This document shows, one piece after another, positions 33,971-42,707 of a stretch of 64,000 bases of DNA. The position numbers were made by a program, and so were the translations under genes. The notes under the pieces were generated by a model. The model ran no database searches and was not told the origin of the DNA. It saw only the letters and a program-made list of their open reading frames with translations. Source of the DNA: Pontibacter aquaedesilientis (lineage in GTDB: Bacteria > Bacteroidota > Bacteroidia > Cytophagales > Hymenobacteraceae); assembly GCF_014773225.1 (NCBI RefSeq), contig NZ_JACXAJ010000002.1, forward strand, positions 186,001 to 250,000. Reading direction: 5' to 3'. The number at the start of each line of letters is the position of its first letter. Within the stretch, counting starts at the first letter, position 1.

Positions 33971-34126
33971 TTGAGAAAGATAATTTCATATTTGGTGCTT
34001 GCTGCATTTCTGACCACTGGCACGCTGGCGGGCTGTACAGCTAAAACACCCCAGCAGAAAAAGACGGCTGCATACATGAAAAAAAGCAAACGTGGCAACA
34101 CGCCATGCCCTTGCGATTCCAACTAA
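33971..34126 (+). CDS. 51-aa lipoprotein upstream of cmk
   Basis: A 51-codon frame starting with TTG; no ATG is available upstream in frame. It encodes RKIISYLVLAAFLTTGTLAGC, a clear type II signal peptide with lipobox LAGC (Cys22). The mature part is basic and ends TPCPCDSN. The frame is framed by a promoter-like element and by cmk 16 bases downstream. No domain is known. The signal peptide, tight spacing and promoter make it a likely real gene. Confidence 0.65.
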   Translation: MRKIISYLVLAAFLTTGTLAGCTAKTPQQKKTAAYMKKSKRGNTPCPCDSN

Positions 34127-34142
34127 TTCCGAATAGCTTGTC

Positions 34143-34844
34143 ATGAAAAAAATCGTAATCGCCATTGATGGCTACTCTTCGTGTGGTAAAAGTACAACTG
34201 CGAAGCTGGTAGCCGCTGAACTCGGGTATGCCTATATCGACACGGGTGCGATGTACCGCGCGGTTACACTTTACTTCCTGACGCACCACGTGAGCCTGAC
34301 CAACCCCAAAGAGGTGAACGACGCCCTGGATAAGATCGACATCACGTTTCACTACAACCCAAAAGTCAAAAGAAACGAAGTGTTTTTGAATGGCCTGAAC
34401 GTGGAAGATGAGATACGCAAAATGTACATCTCCAACCAGGTGAGCGAGGTGAGCGTGGTAAAGGAGGTGCGCCATGCCATGGTTGCCCAGCAGCAAAAGA
34501 TGGGCAAGAAAAGAGGCGTGGTAATGGACGGACGCGATATCGGAACTGCCGTGTTTCCGGATGCGGAGGTTAAGATTTTCATGACAGCCGATGTGGATAC
34601 CCGCGCCAGGCGCCGCCAGGATGAGTTGCTGGAAAAAAAGCAGCTGATAAACCTCGACGAGATCAAGGAAAATCTGCTGAAGCGCGACCTGATCGACTCA
34701 ACCCGCCAGGAGAGTCCTTTGCGTCGTGCGGATGACGCTTTTTTGCTGGACACCTCGCACATGACCATTGACGAGCAGGTAGAGTTTGTACTCAATAAAG
34801 TGACTTCCCGTATCTTTAACGGCGAGTATGCATTGCAGGAATAG
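34143..34844 (+). CDS. cmk: cytidylate kinase
   Basis: 233 aa. P-loop GYSSCGKS (residues 10-17), the acceptor-binding YIDTGAMYRAVT, GRDIGTAVFPDAEVKIF, and the lid ARRRQDELLEKK. It phosphorylates CMP and dCMP to the diphosphates using ATP. It lies 12 bases before ispH, with which it probably forms an operon, an order widely kept in Bacteroidota. Confidence 0.95.
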   Translation: MKKIVIAIDGYSSCGKSTTAKLVAAELGYAYIDTGAMYRAVTLYFLTHHVSLTNPKEVNDALDKIDITFHYNPKVKRNEVFLNGLNVEDEIRKMYISNQVSEVSVVKEVRHAMVAQQQKMGKKRGVVMDGRDIGTAVFPDAEVKIFMTADVDTRARRRQDELLEKKQLINLDEIKENLLKRDLIDSTRQESPLRRADDAFLLDTSHMTIDEQVEFVLNKVTSRIFNGEYALQE

Positions 34845-34856
34845 AGGTATAAGGAA

Positions 34857-35741
34857 ATGAACGTAACGATAGATAAGAATTCCGGTTATTGCTTCGGCGT
34901 GGAGTTCGCCATCCAGATGGCGGAGGACGAGATGGAGAACTGCGAGGAGCTCTATTGCCTCGGCGATATCGTGCACAACAGCATGGAAGTGAAGCGGCTT
35001 TACGAAAAAGGGCTCCGCATCATCGACCGTGACCAACTCAAAGAACTACGTGACTCCAAAGTGCTTATCAGGGCGCACGGCGAGCCGCCGGAAACTTATA
35101 AGATTGCATTAGAAAACAACATCGAGCTGATCGACGCTTCGTGCCCGGTCGTGCTCAAGTTGCAAAACCGCGTGAAGCACGCCTTCGACACAGATAAAAC
35201 CAAGGGTGGACAGATCGTGATCTACGGTCAGGTGGGCCATGCAGAGGTCATCGGTCTGGCAGGGCAAACGGGCGACGAGGCCATCATCATCACCACCGAA
35301 GAAGATTTGGACAAGATAGATTTCTCACGTCCTGTCACACTCTTCAGCCAAACCACCAAAAGCACGAAAGGCTTTTACCATATCAAATCCCTGATCGAGG
35401 AGCGCATCAAGCAAGCCAATCAGGACAGCACGGCTTTTAATGCCAACGACAGTATTTGCCGTCAGGTATCAAACCGCGAACCGCAACTGACTAAGTTCTC
35501 AGCCGAGCACGATGTGATCATATTTGTAAGCGGCAAGAAAAGCTCCAATGGCAAAGCACTTTACAGTGTGTGCAAGCAGCACAACCCGAACAGTTACTTC
35601 GTCGAGAATGAGGAGGAACTGGAGAAGGCATGGTTCGAAAATGCGGAGAGCGTAGGTATATGTGGGGCGACGTCCACTCCCATGTGGCTCATGCAGCAAG
35701 TGGCCGATAGCATCGAAAAAATGACGCTGCAAGAGGTATAG
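34857..35741 (+). CDS. ispH: 4-hydroxy-3-methylbut-2-enyl diphosphate reductase
   Basis: 294 aa. Cysteines for the [4Fe-4S] cluster are C12 (SGYCFGV), C96 (DASCPVV) and C201 or C269 (SICRQVSNR, GICGATSTP). Other IspH signatures include the substrate histidine in GDIVHNS, RAHGEP and GHAEVIGL. It makes IPP and DMAPP, the last step of the MEP isoprenoid pathway. It is preceded by cmk and followed by a terminator. Confidence 0.95.
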   Translation: MNVTIDKNSGYCFGVEFAIQMAEDEMENCEELYCLGDIVHNSMEVKRLYEKGLRIIDRDQLKELRDSKVLIRAHGEPPETYKIALENNIELIDASCPVVLKLQNRVKHAFDTDKTKGGQIVIYGQVGHAEVIGLAGQTGDEAIIITTEEDLDKIDFSRPVTLFSQTTKSTKGFYHIKSLIEERIKQANQDSTAFNANDSICRQVSNREPQLTKFSAEHDVIIFVSGKKSSNGKALYSVCKQHNPNSYFVENEEELEKAWFENAESVGICGATSTPMWLMQQVADSIEKMTLQEV

Positions 35742-35785
35742 CAGTAGACACATACTGAAAACCATTTTCATTTTTACTACTTTTG

Positions 35786-35812
35786 GGCCTTGCTTCTGCA
35801 AGGCCTTTTTTT
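35786..35812 (+). terminator. terminator of cmk-ispH
   Basis: An 8-base stem (GGCCTTGC with its complement), TTCT loop and seven T, 44 bases after the ispH stop. Confidence 0.88.
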
Positions 35813-35827
35813 AATGAATCATCCCGC

Positions 35828-36370
35828 ATGAAACGTATTTTACGCTATTTTCTGAACGGACTCCTGATTGTGGCTCCTTTTACCATCACCGTTTGGATTG
35901 TGGTAGCCATTATCGACTGGCTGAACAGCATGTTCGACCTGGGTATACCTGGCTTGGGTATCTTGCTGATGTTCGTACTGCTGACTATTATTGGCTTTAT
36001 CAGTTCATCCTTCTTTGTGAAGCCGTTTTTTGTCATTACGGGGCGTTGGTTCAATAAAGTACCTCTTGTCGGCATTGTTTATTCCAGTATCAAGGATTTG
36101 TTTGACGCCTTTGTGGGCGATAACCAGAAGTTCAACAAGCCCGTGATGGTGAAAATGTCGGAAGATTCGGACAACCTGAAGTTTGGGTTTGTAACGCAGG
36201 AGACGCTCAGCACCGTGAACGTGGAAGAAAAAGTGGCGGTGTACTTTCCGCACTCTTACAACTTTTCGGGTGAGCTCTTTGTAGTGCCCAAACGAAACGT
36301 GGTATACCTGGACGCGCCAAGCAGCGATGTGATGAAGTTTATTGTGTCAGGCGGGGTATCCAGGCTATAG
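35828..36370 (+). CDS. DUF502 membrane protein
   Basis: 180 aa from MKRILRYFLNG; upstream in-frame codons run through the terminator of the previous operon and are rejected. Two membrane helices (about 5-30 and 40-65) are followed by GRWFNKVPLVGIVYSSIKDLFDAF, the DUF502 signature, and a beta-rich soluble part. Function unknown. Confidence 0.9.
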   Translation: MKRILRYFLNGLLIVAPFTITVWIVVAIIDWLNSMFDLGIPGLGILLMFVLLTIIGFISSSFFVKPFFVITGRWFNKVPLVGIVYSSIKDLFDAFVGDNQKFNKPVMVKMSEDSDNLKFGFVTQETLSTVNVEEKVAVYFPHSYNFSGELFVVPKRNVVYLDAPSSDVMKFIVSGGVSRL

Positions 36371-36455
36371 TCAGGCTAAATAAATCTTCTGATCTGTTAA
36401 ACCTTATTGGTATGCATGCCGAATAAGTTTAAAAGAATCTCTTTGCCAATTTAGA

Positions 36456-37286
36456 ATGCCTTACATTGTTCACGAAGGAACCAAGCTGCACTATCGAGTG
36501 CTGGGCCACGGCAAACAGCCTTTGCTTGCTTTCCATGGCTATGGCCAAAGCAGTGGCTATTACCTGCCCATGCAGCAGGCGCTGGGCAGCGACTATACCA
36601 TCTACGCCTTCGATTTGTTCTTCCATGGGCAAAGCACCCTGCACAAGGATAACATGCCGCTCGACAAGGATTTTCTGCAGGAGTTGATCAGCCTGTTTCT
36701 TCAAAAGGAAAAGGTAGAGAACTTCTCGTTGATGGGCTTCAGTATGGGAGGGAAGTTCGCGCTTACCCTCGTGGAGCGCTTCCCCGAGCGTATTGAGGAG
36801 CTTTTTCTGATCGCGCCGGATGGCATCAAGACCAGCTTCTGGTACAACATTGCCACCTACCCCGGTTGGCTGCAGCAACTCTTCAAACGCACGGTGCTCA
36901 AACCGGAGCCTTTTTTCAAGCTGCTTAACGTGCTCAATAGGTATAACATGATCCACAAAAGCCTGGTGCGCTTTGCCCGCTTCCAGATGGACAGCACCGA
37001 AAAACGCCTGCGGGTATACCGCAGCTGGATCGGTTTCCGTGAGCTCAACTTCGACATACGCCAGATCGTGCGCCTGCTCAACCAACGGCAAGTGCCTGTG
37101 ACCATGTTCCTGGGTGAGTTTGATCAGATCATTTCTCCCAAGCGGGTAAGTATATTTGTGAAAGCTCTGCAGAAAGGGGAACTCATTGTACTTAAAACTG
37201 GGCACTCGCACCTGCTGCAGGAGGTGGCGGAGTTGCTGCATGCGAAGAAAACAGGGCATAGTCCGTCTTCATTCCCAGATACCTAA
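36456..37286 (+). CDS. alpha/beta hydrolase
   Basis: 276 aa. Alpha/beta hydrolase fold: oxyanion region AFHGYGQSSGYY, nucleophile elbow GFSMGG (S96), an acid in FLGEFDQI, and a late histidine in GHSHLLQE (H250 or H252). A lid of helices sits between about 130 and 210. The substrate is unknown; relatives include esterases and C-C bond hydrolases. Cytoplasmic, with no signal peptide. Confidence 0.85.
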   Translation: MPYIVHEGTKLHYRVLGHGKQPLLAFHGYGQSSGYYLPMQQALGSDYTIYAFDLFFHGQSTLHKDNMPLDKDFLQELISLFLQKEKVENFSLMGFSMGGKFALTLVERFPERIEELFLIAPDGIKTSFWYNIATYPGWLQQLFKRTVLKPEPFFKLLNVLNRYNMIHKSLVRFARFQMDSTEKRLRVYRSWIGFRELNFDIRQIVRLLNQRQVPVTMFLGEFDQIISPKRVSIFVKALQKGELIVLKTGHSHLLQEVAELLHAKKTGHSPSSFPDT

Positions 37287-37362
37287 GGTATAGCGATTTG
37301 TAGGTATAAATTGTTTGTTCAACTTGCATTGTTTCATAGCTTCGCCTGTGCGGCGGCACTCA

Positions 37363-37441
37363 CTTTTTTCCTTGATGAAAAAAGTAAGCAAAAAAATCAA
37401 GACGATTTTAAACTCGCTGACCGCTCAAACACAAAATCGTC
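37363..37441. repeat. dispersed non-coding repeat with two hairpins
   Basis: Stem CTTTTTTC/GAAAAAAG (37363-37370 with 37377-37384) and stem GACGATTTT/AAAATCGTC (37401-37409 with 37433-37441). A sequence of this type recurs in intergenic DNA of many Bacteroidota genomes as I know them. A 74-codon frame across it is not believable as a gene. Confidence 0.55.
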
Positions 37442-37579
37442 GATTGTGCACTGTGCTGATGTCATCTGTTGCATAGCAATTTGTTCTATAGTTCTCATGC
37501 AAGTTACTCTTACAATGCGTGCCAGTGGTTTTTGATAATTACGACAAGGCTAATACTTGCAAAATTTCAATGGCAGGAA

Positions 37580-37880
37580 TTCCCCGCCTTAGACAAGGAG
37601 GGGCTAGGGGTGGTTGGATACGCAATTACAGAAAGTCCCCCTTCGAAGTCGAAGATCCCGAACATGATTCGGGAGGGGCAGGGGGATGAAAATCATGCAC
37701 AGGTATACAGCCAACTACAACGCTTATACCTACCAACTGGTGATAACAGATTCCCCCCTTAGACAAGGAGGGGCTAGGGGGGGACCCGGCACTTCGAAAC
37801 AACTTCACTACAGGGGGTATACTTTAGATATAACAGGGTGCACAGCTCCCCTCCTGTTTTTAGGAGGGGCTGGGGGGAGG
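37580..37880. repeat. cluster of four CCCCTCCTT-N-AAGGAGGGG hairpin repeats
   Basis: Copies lie at about 37580-37615, 37635-37686, 37751-37784 and 37846-37880. Three consist of a C-rich arm, a short loop and AGGAGGGGCTRGGGG; the second has a longer variant whose loop holds GAAGATCCCGAACATGATTC. Such GGGGCTAGGGG hairpins are familiar dispersed repeats in Cytophagales and Flavobacteriia. No gene lies here. Confidence 0.7.
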
Positions 37881-37964
37881 TAAAATCCTATGTATCCTTC
37901 CTAATCCTGAAAATCCTGATCCCGATTCGTTGAACGTAAAGCATTATGCTTAAATTGGCCTTCG

Positions 37965-38450
37965 ATGAAAGAGGAGAACCTAAAAAAGCCCAAACCAGAG
38001 AAAAAAATCATCGGCAGGCGCGAGATGGTGGCCTTCCCCGAGTTGGATATCGACGAGATAGAGGCCAAGATAGATACCGGTGCTTATACTTCGGCAATAC
38101 ATTGTTCGGATATACATGAAGAAAACCGCCCCGACGGAACTAAAGTTATCTGCCTGGACTTATTAGACCCATCTCACCCGCAGTACAACCACAAAAAACT
38201 GACGTTTTCTGATTACTCGCTGCGCGATATACGAAACTCGTTCGGAGATGTGCAGGAGCGCTACGTTATCAAGACCAAGATCAAGTTTTTCGATGAATTG
38301 ATTGAGGCGGAGTTTTCGCTCTCGGACCGCAGCGATATGAAATACCCCGTGCTGATCGGGAGAAAATTGCTCAAGGGTCGGTTTATTGTAGATGTTTCCC
38401 GTAAAAACATCTCACTCAAATTCAACAACAAACAAAAGAGAAATAAATAG
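37965..38450 (+). CDS. retropepsin-like protease (RimB / 'Zn_protease' family)
   Basis: 161 aa. The PF05618 pattern: [15 protein letters not shown], the aspartyl-protease triad-like D37-T38-G39-A40 in [13 protein letters not shown], and a late [16 protein letters not shown] resembling the second retropepsin motif. The family was first called an ATP-dependent zinc protease, yet the DTGA motif points to a dimeric aspartic protease. It lies 5 bases before rimK, as in rim operons of other bacteria, so it probably trims or releases RimK-modified chains. Confidence 0.88.
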   Translation: MKEENLKKPKPEKKIIGRREMVAFPELDIDEIEAKIDTGAYTSAIHCSDIHEENRPDGTKVICLDLLDPSHPQYNHKKLTFSDYSLRDIRNSFGDVQERYVIKTKIKFFDELIEAEFSLSDRSDMKYPVLIGRKLLKGRFIVDVSRKNISLKFNNKQKRNK

Positions 38451-38455
38451 TATTT

Positions 38456-39373
38456 ATGAAAATAGCGATTCTCTCCCGCAACCCGAAGCTGTATTCTACC
38501 CGGCGCTTAGTGGAAGCAGCTCAACAGCGTGGGCACGAAACTGTCGTACTCGACCATTTGCGCTGTGACCTCGTGATCGAACAGGGCGACCCGCACATCC
38601 TCTACAAGGGAGAACGCTTGACTGATATCGACGCAATCATTCCGCGAATTGGAGCTTCTGTTACCTTTTATGGCACAGCCGTAGTACGCCAGTTTGAGAT
38701 GATGAAAGTGCAAAGCGCCGTGGATTCCCAAAGCATCGTGCGCTCCCGCGACAAACTACGTAGCCTCCAGATCCTTTCAAGAGCAGGCTTAGGTATGCCC
38801 AAGACCGCTTTCACCAACTATTCCAAAGAAACCTCGGGACTGGTGAAGGAAGTAGGGGGCGCACCGCTGGTGATCAAGTTGCTGGAGGGCACTCAGGGAC
38901 TCGGCGTCGTGCTGGCCGAGACCAAAAAGGCGGCCGAGTCAGTGATCGAGGCATTCCATAACCTGAAGGCCCGTATTATTGTGCAGGAGTTTATATCAGA
39001 GGCAGGTGGCGCCGACATTCGTGCCTTCGTGGTAAATGGTGAGGTGGTAGGTGCCATGAAGCGACAGGGCAAGGAGGGCGAGTTTCGCTCTAACCTGCAC
39101 CGTGGCGGCAATGCCAGCCTGATCAAACTCACGCGCCAGGAAAAGGCTGCTGCCCTGCTGGCTGCAAAGTCATTGGGTCTGGGTGTGGCTGGTGTCGATA
39201 TGCTGCAGTCCAAACGCGGACCATTGATTCTGGAAGTAAACTCATCGCCAGGTCTGCAAGGTATAGAGAAGGCCACCAACAAAGACATAGCCGCCAAAAT
39301 AATAGAGTATGTAGAGGGGCTGGCCCAAAAGAAAAAACCGAAGAAAGTATCTGCCAAAAGAGTAAAGGAATAG
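38456..39373 (+). CDS. rimK: RimK-type ATP-grasp glutamate ligase
   Basis: 305 aa, typical of RimK. The N-terminal pre-grasp domain ([22 protein letters not shown]) is followed by the ATP-grasp core: [53 protein letters not shown] and [13 protein letters not shown]. RimK adds glutamate residues to the C-terminus of ribosomal protein S6 in E. coli and can make poly-alpha-glutamate. Here it lies between a retropepsin-like protease and an M14-type deacylase, with gaps of 5 bases and 1 base. Confidence 0.93.
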   Translation: MKIAILSRNPKLYSTRRLVEAAQQRGHETVVLDHLRCDLVIEQGDPHILYKGERLTDIDAIIPRIGASVTFYGTAVVRQFEMMKVQSAVDSQSIVRSRDKLRSLQILSRAGLGMPKTAFTNYSKETSGLVKEVGGAPLVIKLLEGTQGLGVVLAETKKAAESVIEAFHNLKARIIVQEFISEAGGADIRAFVVNGEVVGAMKRQGKEGEFRSNLHRGGNASLIKLTRQEKAAALLAAKSLGLGVAGVDMLQSKRGPLILEVNSSPGLQGIEKATNKDIAAKIIEYVEGLAQKKKPKKVSAKRVKE

Positions 39374-39374
39374 C

Positions 39375-40316
39375 ATGCCCGAAACCATTAAAATAAACGG
39401 GGTCTCCATTGACCGCGGTGAGAAAGTATTGACCCGACTGGTGATTTCCAAGCTGCCGAGCGGGACCGTAATTGATATTCCGGTGTATGTGTTCCGGTCG
39501 GTGCACGATGGGCCGGTGCTGCTACTGATGGCCGGTATGCACGGCGATGAGGTAAACGGTACTGAGATCATACGCCGCATGCTCACGCGCAAAATGCTGT
39601 ACCCGCTGAAAGGCACCATCATTGCGGTGCCCATCCTGAACATATACGGCTTCCTGAACTTCTCGCGCGACGTGCCCGATGGCAAAGATGTGAACCGAAG
39701 TTTCCCGGGTAACAAGGAAGGGTCGCTGGCCAGCCGCGTGGCGCACCGCTTCATGAAAGAAGTGATGCCCTATATTGACTACGGCGTGGATTTCCATACA
39801 GGCGGCTCAAGTCGGGGCAACTATCCGCAGATACGCTGCGTGCTGGCCGAACCAAAAAACCAGGAACTGGCCGAGGCCTTTTCTGCGCCTTTTACCATGA
39901 ATGCTACGTACCGACAGGGTTCGCTCCGAAAAGAAGCCGCCAAATTGGGCAAGCAGATTCTGGTATATGAAACCGGTGAGGCCCTGCGTTTTGATGAACG
40001 GGGTATAACGATGGGTATAGAAGGAACGCTGCGCCTGATGCAACACCTGGGTATGGCAACCAAAGCCCCTGCGGCGAACGAGCCGAGCATTATTTGTATG
40101 AAGGATACATGGGTGCGCGCCAAAAACGCAGGCCTGTTTCGCAGTCAGATAAAAGAGGGGGAATACGTGAAAAAGGGACAGATTGTAGGATCAATTACGG
40201 ACCCTTATGGGGAGATGGAAGTGCGCTTGTACGCTCCGGCGGCAGGTTATATAATCGGGCTCAACAACATGCCAGTAGTGAACCAAGGTGACGCCTTAGT
40301 GCATATCGCTTTCTGA
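39375..40316 (+). CDS. succinylglutamate desuccinylase/aspartoacylase-like M14 protein
   Basis: 313 aa. Zinc ligands of the M14 fold: H56 and E59 in AGMHGDEVNGTEI and H141 in DFHTGG, with DVNRSFPG between them and ETGEALRFDE late, where the catalytic Glu of the AstE/AspA family falls. The final 70 residues form a biotinyl-like beta domain (GEYVKKGQIVGSITDPYG). These enzymes remove acyl groups or terminal residues from glutamate or aspartate derivatives. Directly after rimK, it may act on glutamate tails. Confidence 0.9.
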   Translation: MPETIKINGVSIDRGEKVLTRLVISKLPSGTVIDIPVYVFRSVHDGPVLLLMAGMHGDEVNGTEIIRRMLTRKMLYPLKGTIIAVPILNIYGFLNFSRDVPDGKDVNRSFPGNKEGSLASRVAHRFMKEVMPYIDYGVDFHTGGSSRGNYPQIRCVLAEPKNQELAEAFSAPFTMNATYRQGSLRKEAAKLGKQILVYETGEALRFDERGITMGIEGTLRLMQHLGMATKAPAANEPSIICMKDTWVRAKNAGLFRSQIKEGEYVKKGQIVGSITDPYGEMEVRLYAPAAGYIIGLNNMPVVNQGDALVHIAF

Positions 40317-40344
40317 GAAATAGAGTAATCGTTTGCGGGTTTAA

Positions 40345-40388
40345 CCGGTTTATCGTCCTAACAGAGAATTGTTAGGACGATAAACCGG
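40345..40388. repeat. perfect 18-bp hairpin downstream of the rim operon
   Basis: Perfect arms at 40345-40362 and 40371-40388 with an 8-base loop. There is no T tract, and the true terminator follows 7 bases later. It may protect the 3' end, or be an operator or mobile-element trace. Confidence 0.7.
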
Positions 40389-40395
40389 AATAGAT

Positions 40396-40435
40396 AAAAG
40401 AAGGGCCCGCTGCATCTGCAGCGGGCCCTTCTTTT
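40396..40435. terminator. bidirectional terminator between convergent genes
   Basis: A perfect 19-base stem (AAAAGAAGGGCCCGCTGCA with its complement) with a 2-base centre. A-rich and T-rich ends serve both the rim operon and the minus-strand porin gene. Confidence 0.88.
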
Positions 40436-40452
40436 ATTTAGAATTTCAATAA

Positions 40453-40953
40453 TTAGAATACGTAGCGTACGTGCAGGGCTGAATCCCAGTAGCCGCCACC
40501 GCGCGGTATGTTGAAATAAGGCTTGATGTCCGCCCCGATGGTGAAAGGAATGTCTCGGATGTAGTACTCCAGGCCCAAAACACCATCAACACCAAAACTC
40601 ACCACATTGTCATCGTAATGCTCATCGTAGTGCTTATGATGGCGCACATAGTAATAGCGCCCCTCATGGAAGCCGACATGGCCACCCAAACCATAGTACC
40701 ACTGCAGGCCTTTTGCATTAAAGGCTGGCGCGTGTTTTTCGTAGAGCACCGTGACAACACCGCCCCTATGTCTGAAGTTAGTGCTTAGGATACCCTCGAT
40801 GGCAGCGTCGCTCTTGATGAAATGCTTAATGGTAAGACCGGAAGCAACGCCTCCTCTAAAGCCAATGCCAGTTTTGTACAGCTGTGCCTGAGCACCGAAA
40901 GCCAGCGCCATCACCAATGACAAGGTGAATCCAACGCGAAGAAGTGTTTTCAT
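40453..40953 (-). CDS. small outer-membrane beta-barrel-like protein
   Basis: 166 aa. Signal peptide (about 1-23, ending AQAQ). The mature protein alternates strands ending in aromatic residues and closes with SALHVRYVF, a typical barrel C-terminal strand. A histidine-rich loop (YYVRHHKHYDEHYDD) is unusual. It resembles the 8-strand outer-membrane proteins of Bacteroidota; function unknown. Confidence 0.75.
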   Translation of the reverse strand: MKTLLRVGFTLSLVMALAFGAQAQLYKTGIGFRGGVASGLTIKHFIKSDAAIEGILSTNFRHRGGVVTVLYEKHAPAFNAKGLQWYYGLGGHVGFHEGRYYYVRHHKHYDEHYDDNVVSFGVDGVLGLEYYIRDIPFTIGADIKPYFNIPRGGGYWDSALHVRYVF

Positions 40954-41069
40954 TGTTCTATAAAAAAGTTAAATATGCTGCTCGCCAGCTAGTAACATCC
41001 TGCCGGCAGGGTGCAAAATTATAACTTCTAACGTTGTTACAAACTAATATTATATCCAGGTGCAAAAAT

Positions 41070-41861
41070 TTAGGTCGGTTGCTTGTAGGATTGCAGATAG
41101 GCCGTCTTGGAAGTGCGCTTGCCAATCAGCTTGAAGAAAGTTATAAACTCTTGTTTGTCAAGCTGCAAGGCTTTGGCGAAGGCGTCTTCTTCATCTGATT
41201 TCTCATAGTCTTTGATGTAATGCTCCCGCACCAAATGTGCCTCACTCAATTCCTGAGCCACCTCAATGTGTACAAGTCCCGTCTTCTCCCATAACTTGCG
41301 CCACCAATCTATGGTGTGAATAAAGTACCAATAGTTCTGATAATCCTCTTGCAGGAAATCCGGGGCCTGCTCAGGGGTTTCGATCTCGTTTCGGAAACAC
41401 ACATCCACAATGGCGATATGGCCCTGGGGTTTGATGAAGCGGGCAATGTAAGGCAAGTACTTCTCGTCGGTGCCGAAATAGGTATAGGAATCCACCACGA
41501 TCACGGCATCGAAATACTCTTCAGGAAATGGCAGGGAACGGGCTTCCATCTCGAGCGGAAACACCTTGTCCTCGCAGCCCTCGCTGCGTATGCGCTCGTA
41601 GTTGTCGCTGGCTGACACGGCTTCGTCCACAGCCCAGACGGTAACCCCAAACTCCATGGCCAGGAAAATGGAACTGATGGCTTTGCCGCAACCCAGGTCC
41701 AACACCCGCATACCGGGCTTCAGGTCCAGGGACTTGGTGAGGCTCTCGAGGTTGAAGAGTACGTTCTCGCCCATGGAGTGCTTGCGCACCCACTCAGGGT
41801 CGTACTGCGAGGCTTTCGGGAAGGCGTGTCGTATGCTTTTCGGCGGCATAGGTATAGGCAT
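41070..41861 (-). CDS. class I SAM-dependent methyltransferase
   Basis: 263 aa. Motif I MRVLDLGCGKAISSIFLA (about 53-70) and acidic strand VWAVDEA bind S-adenosylmethionine. EYFDAVIVVDSYTYFG is motif IV and GHIAIVDVCF a later strand. It resembles small-molecule methyltransferases of the Methyltransf_11 type. The acceptor is unknown. Confidence 0.87.
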   Translation of the reverse strand: MPIPMPPKSIRHAFPKASQYDPEWVRKHSMGENVLFNLESLTKSLDLKPGMRVLDLGCGKAISSIFLAMEFGVTVWAVDEAVSASDNYERIRSEGCEDKVFPLEMEARSLPFPEEYFDAVIVVDSYTYFGTDEKYLPYIARFIKPQGHIAIVDVCFRNEIETPEQAPDFLQEDYQNYWYFIHTIDWWRKLWEKTGLVHIEVAQELSEAHLVREHYIKDYEKSDEEDAFAKALQLDKQEFITFFKLIGKRTSKTAYLQSYKQPT

Positions 41862-41899
41862 AAGGTGCCTTGCAGCTTACGAGGAGAGGAAAGGTATAG

Positions 41900-42565
41900 T
41901 TAGCTACCCAATCGCTCTATTTCGTCCGAAAGGTATACTTTATCGCCTTTCTGGTTTTGGGCAGCAGCCTCCAGCATCGCTTTGGCAACTGTCTCGGCTT
42001 GGATAGGGCGGTACTTACGCAGCGGCCCGATCATGAGGGCAGAGAGAGGCCGCATGATCTTAGCGCTGATTTCCTCGCCTGTGCGGTGCTCCTCCCGCTC
42101 ACCTAGCAGGAGCGAAGGCCGGAAGATGTGCACGGCGGTAAAACCCATCTGACGGATATCGCGCTCCATCTCACCTTTCACCTTGTTGTAGAATATGCGG
42201 GAATCAGCGTCGGCACCCATAGACGATACCACCAGGAATTGTGTGGCCTTTTTTTCGAGGGTTACTACTGCCAGCTTTGTCACATAGTCGTGGTCGACTT
42301 TATAAAAAGCCTCCTTGCTGCCCGCTTTTTTGATGGTAGTGCCCAGGCAGCAGAACACATCATCTGCCACCAGTTCAGACTTAGCCTTTTGCAGGTTGTC
42401 GAAGTCAACGATCTGTTGGTCGAGCTTGGGGTGGATAACAGGCAGTTCGCGGCGTCCGATAGAAATCACCTGGCTATACCTGTCCGTTAACAGAATAAGG
42501 CGTAGCAAGTGGCTGCCCACCAGGCCGCTGGCTCCGGCAATTAGTGCGGTTCGGGTTCTGTGCAT
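41900..42565 (-). CDS. NAD(P)-binding short epimerase-like oxidoreductase
   Basis: 221 aa. N-terminal Rossmann motif GASGLVG (residues 11-17). The FCCLGTTIKKAGSKEAFYKVDHDYV segment, VVSSMGAD and FYNKVKGEME (Y-x3-K pair) put it among TIP30/YraR-like NAD-dependent epimerase homologues. Catalysis and substrate are not known. It lies upstream of the methyltransferase on the same strand. Confidence 0.85.
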   Translation of the reverse strand: MHRTRTALIAGASGLVGSHLLRLILLTDRYSQVISIGRRELPVIHPKLDQQIVDFDNLQKAKSELVADDVFCCLGTTIKKAGSKEAFYKVDHDYVTKLAVVTLEKKATQFLVVSSMGADADSRIFYNKVKGEMERDIRQMGFTAVHIFRPSLLLGEREEHRTGEEISAKIMRPLSALMIGPLRKYRPIQAETVAKAMLEAAAQNQKGDKVYLSDEIERLGS

Positions 42566-42707
42566 GTGCGATTGATTACGCTGAAAGTACGTGATTCTTT
42601 GCTATATAGGCTGAAAAATATAATACTTTCCTGCAAATAACCCGATAACCCGCAGGGTTCGTGTGGCCAGACCTACAGGCTTCAACCTGTAAGGTATAGC
42701 GATGGAT

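Noticed and set aside
36429..37259. 276-codon frame antisense to the alpha/beta hydrolase
   Set aside because: Mirrors the hydrolase almost base for base and encodes no recognisable motif.
37311..37535. 74-codon frame in the repeat cluster
   Set aside because: Crosses two hairpins of a dispersed repeat; the same type of frame appears in many genomes as a false gene.
37580..37880. CRISPR array
   Set aside because: Copies are hairpin units with unequal spacing and unrelated lengths; no cas genes nearby.
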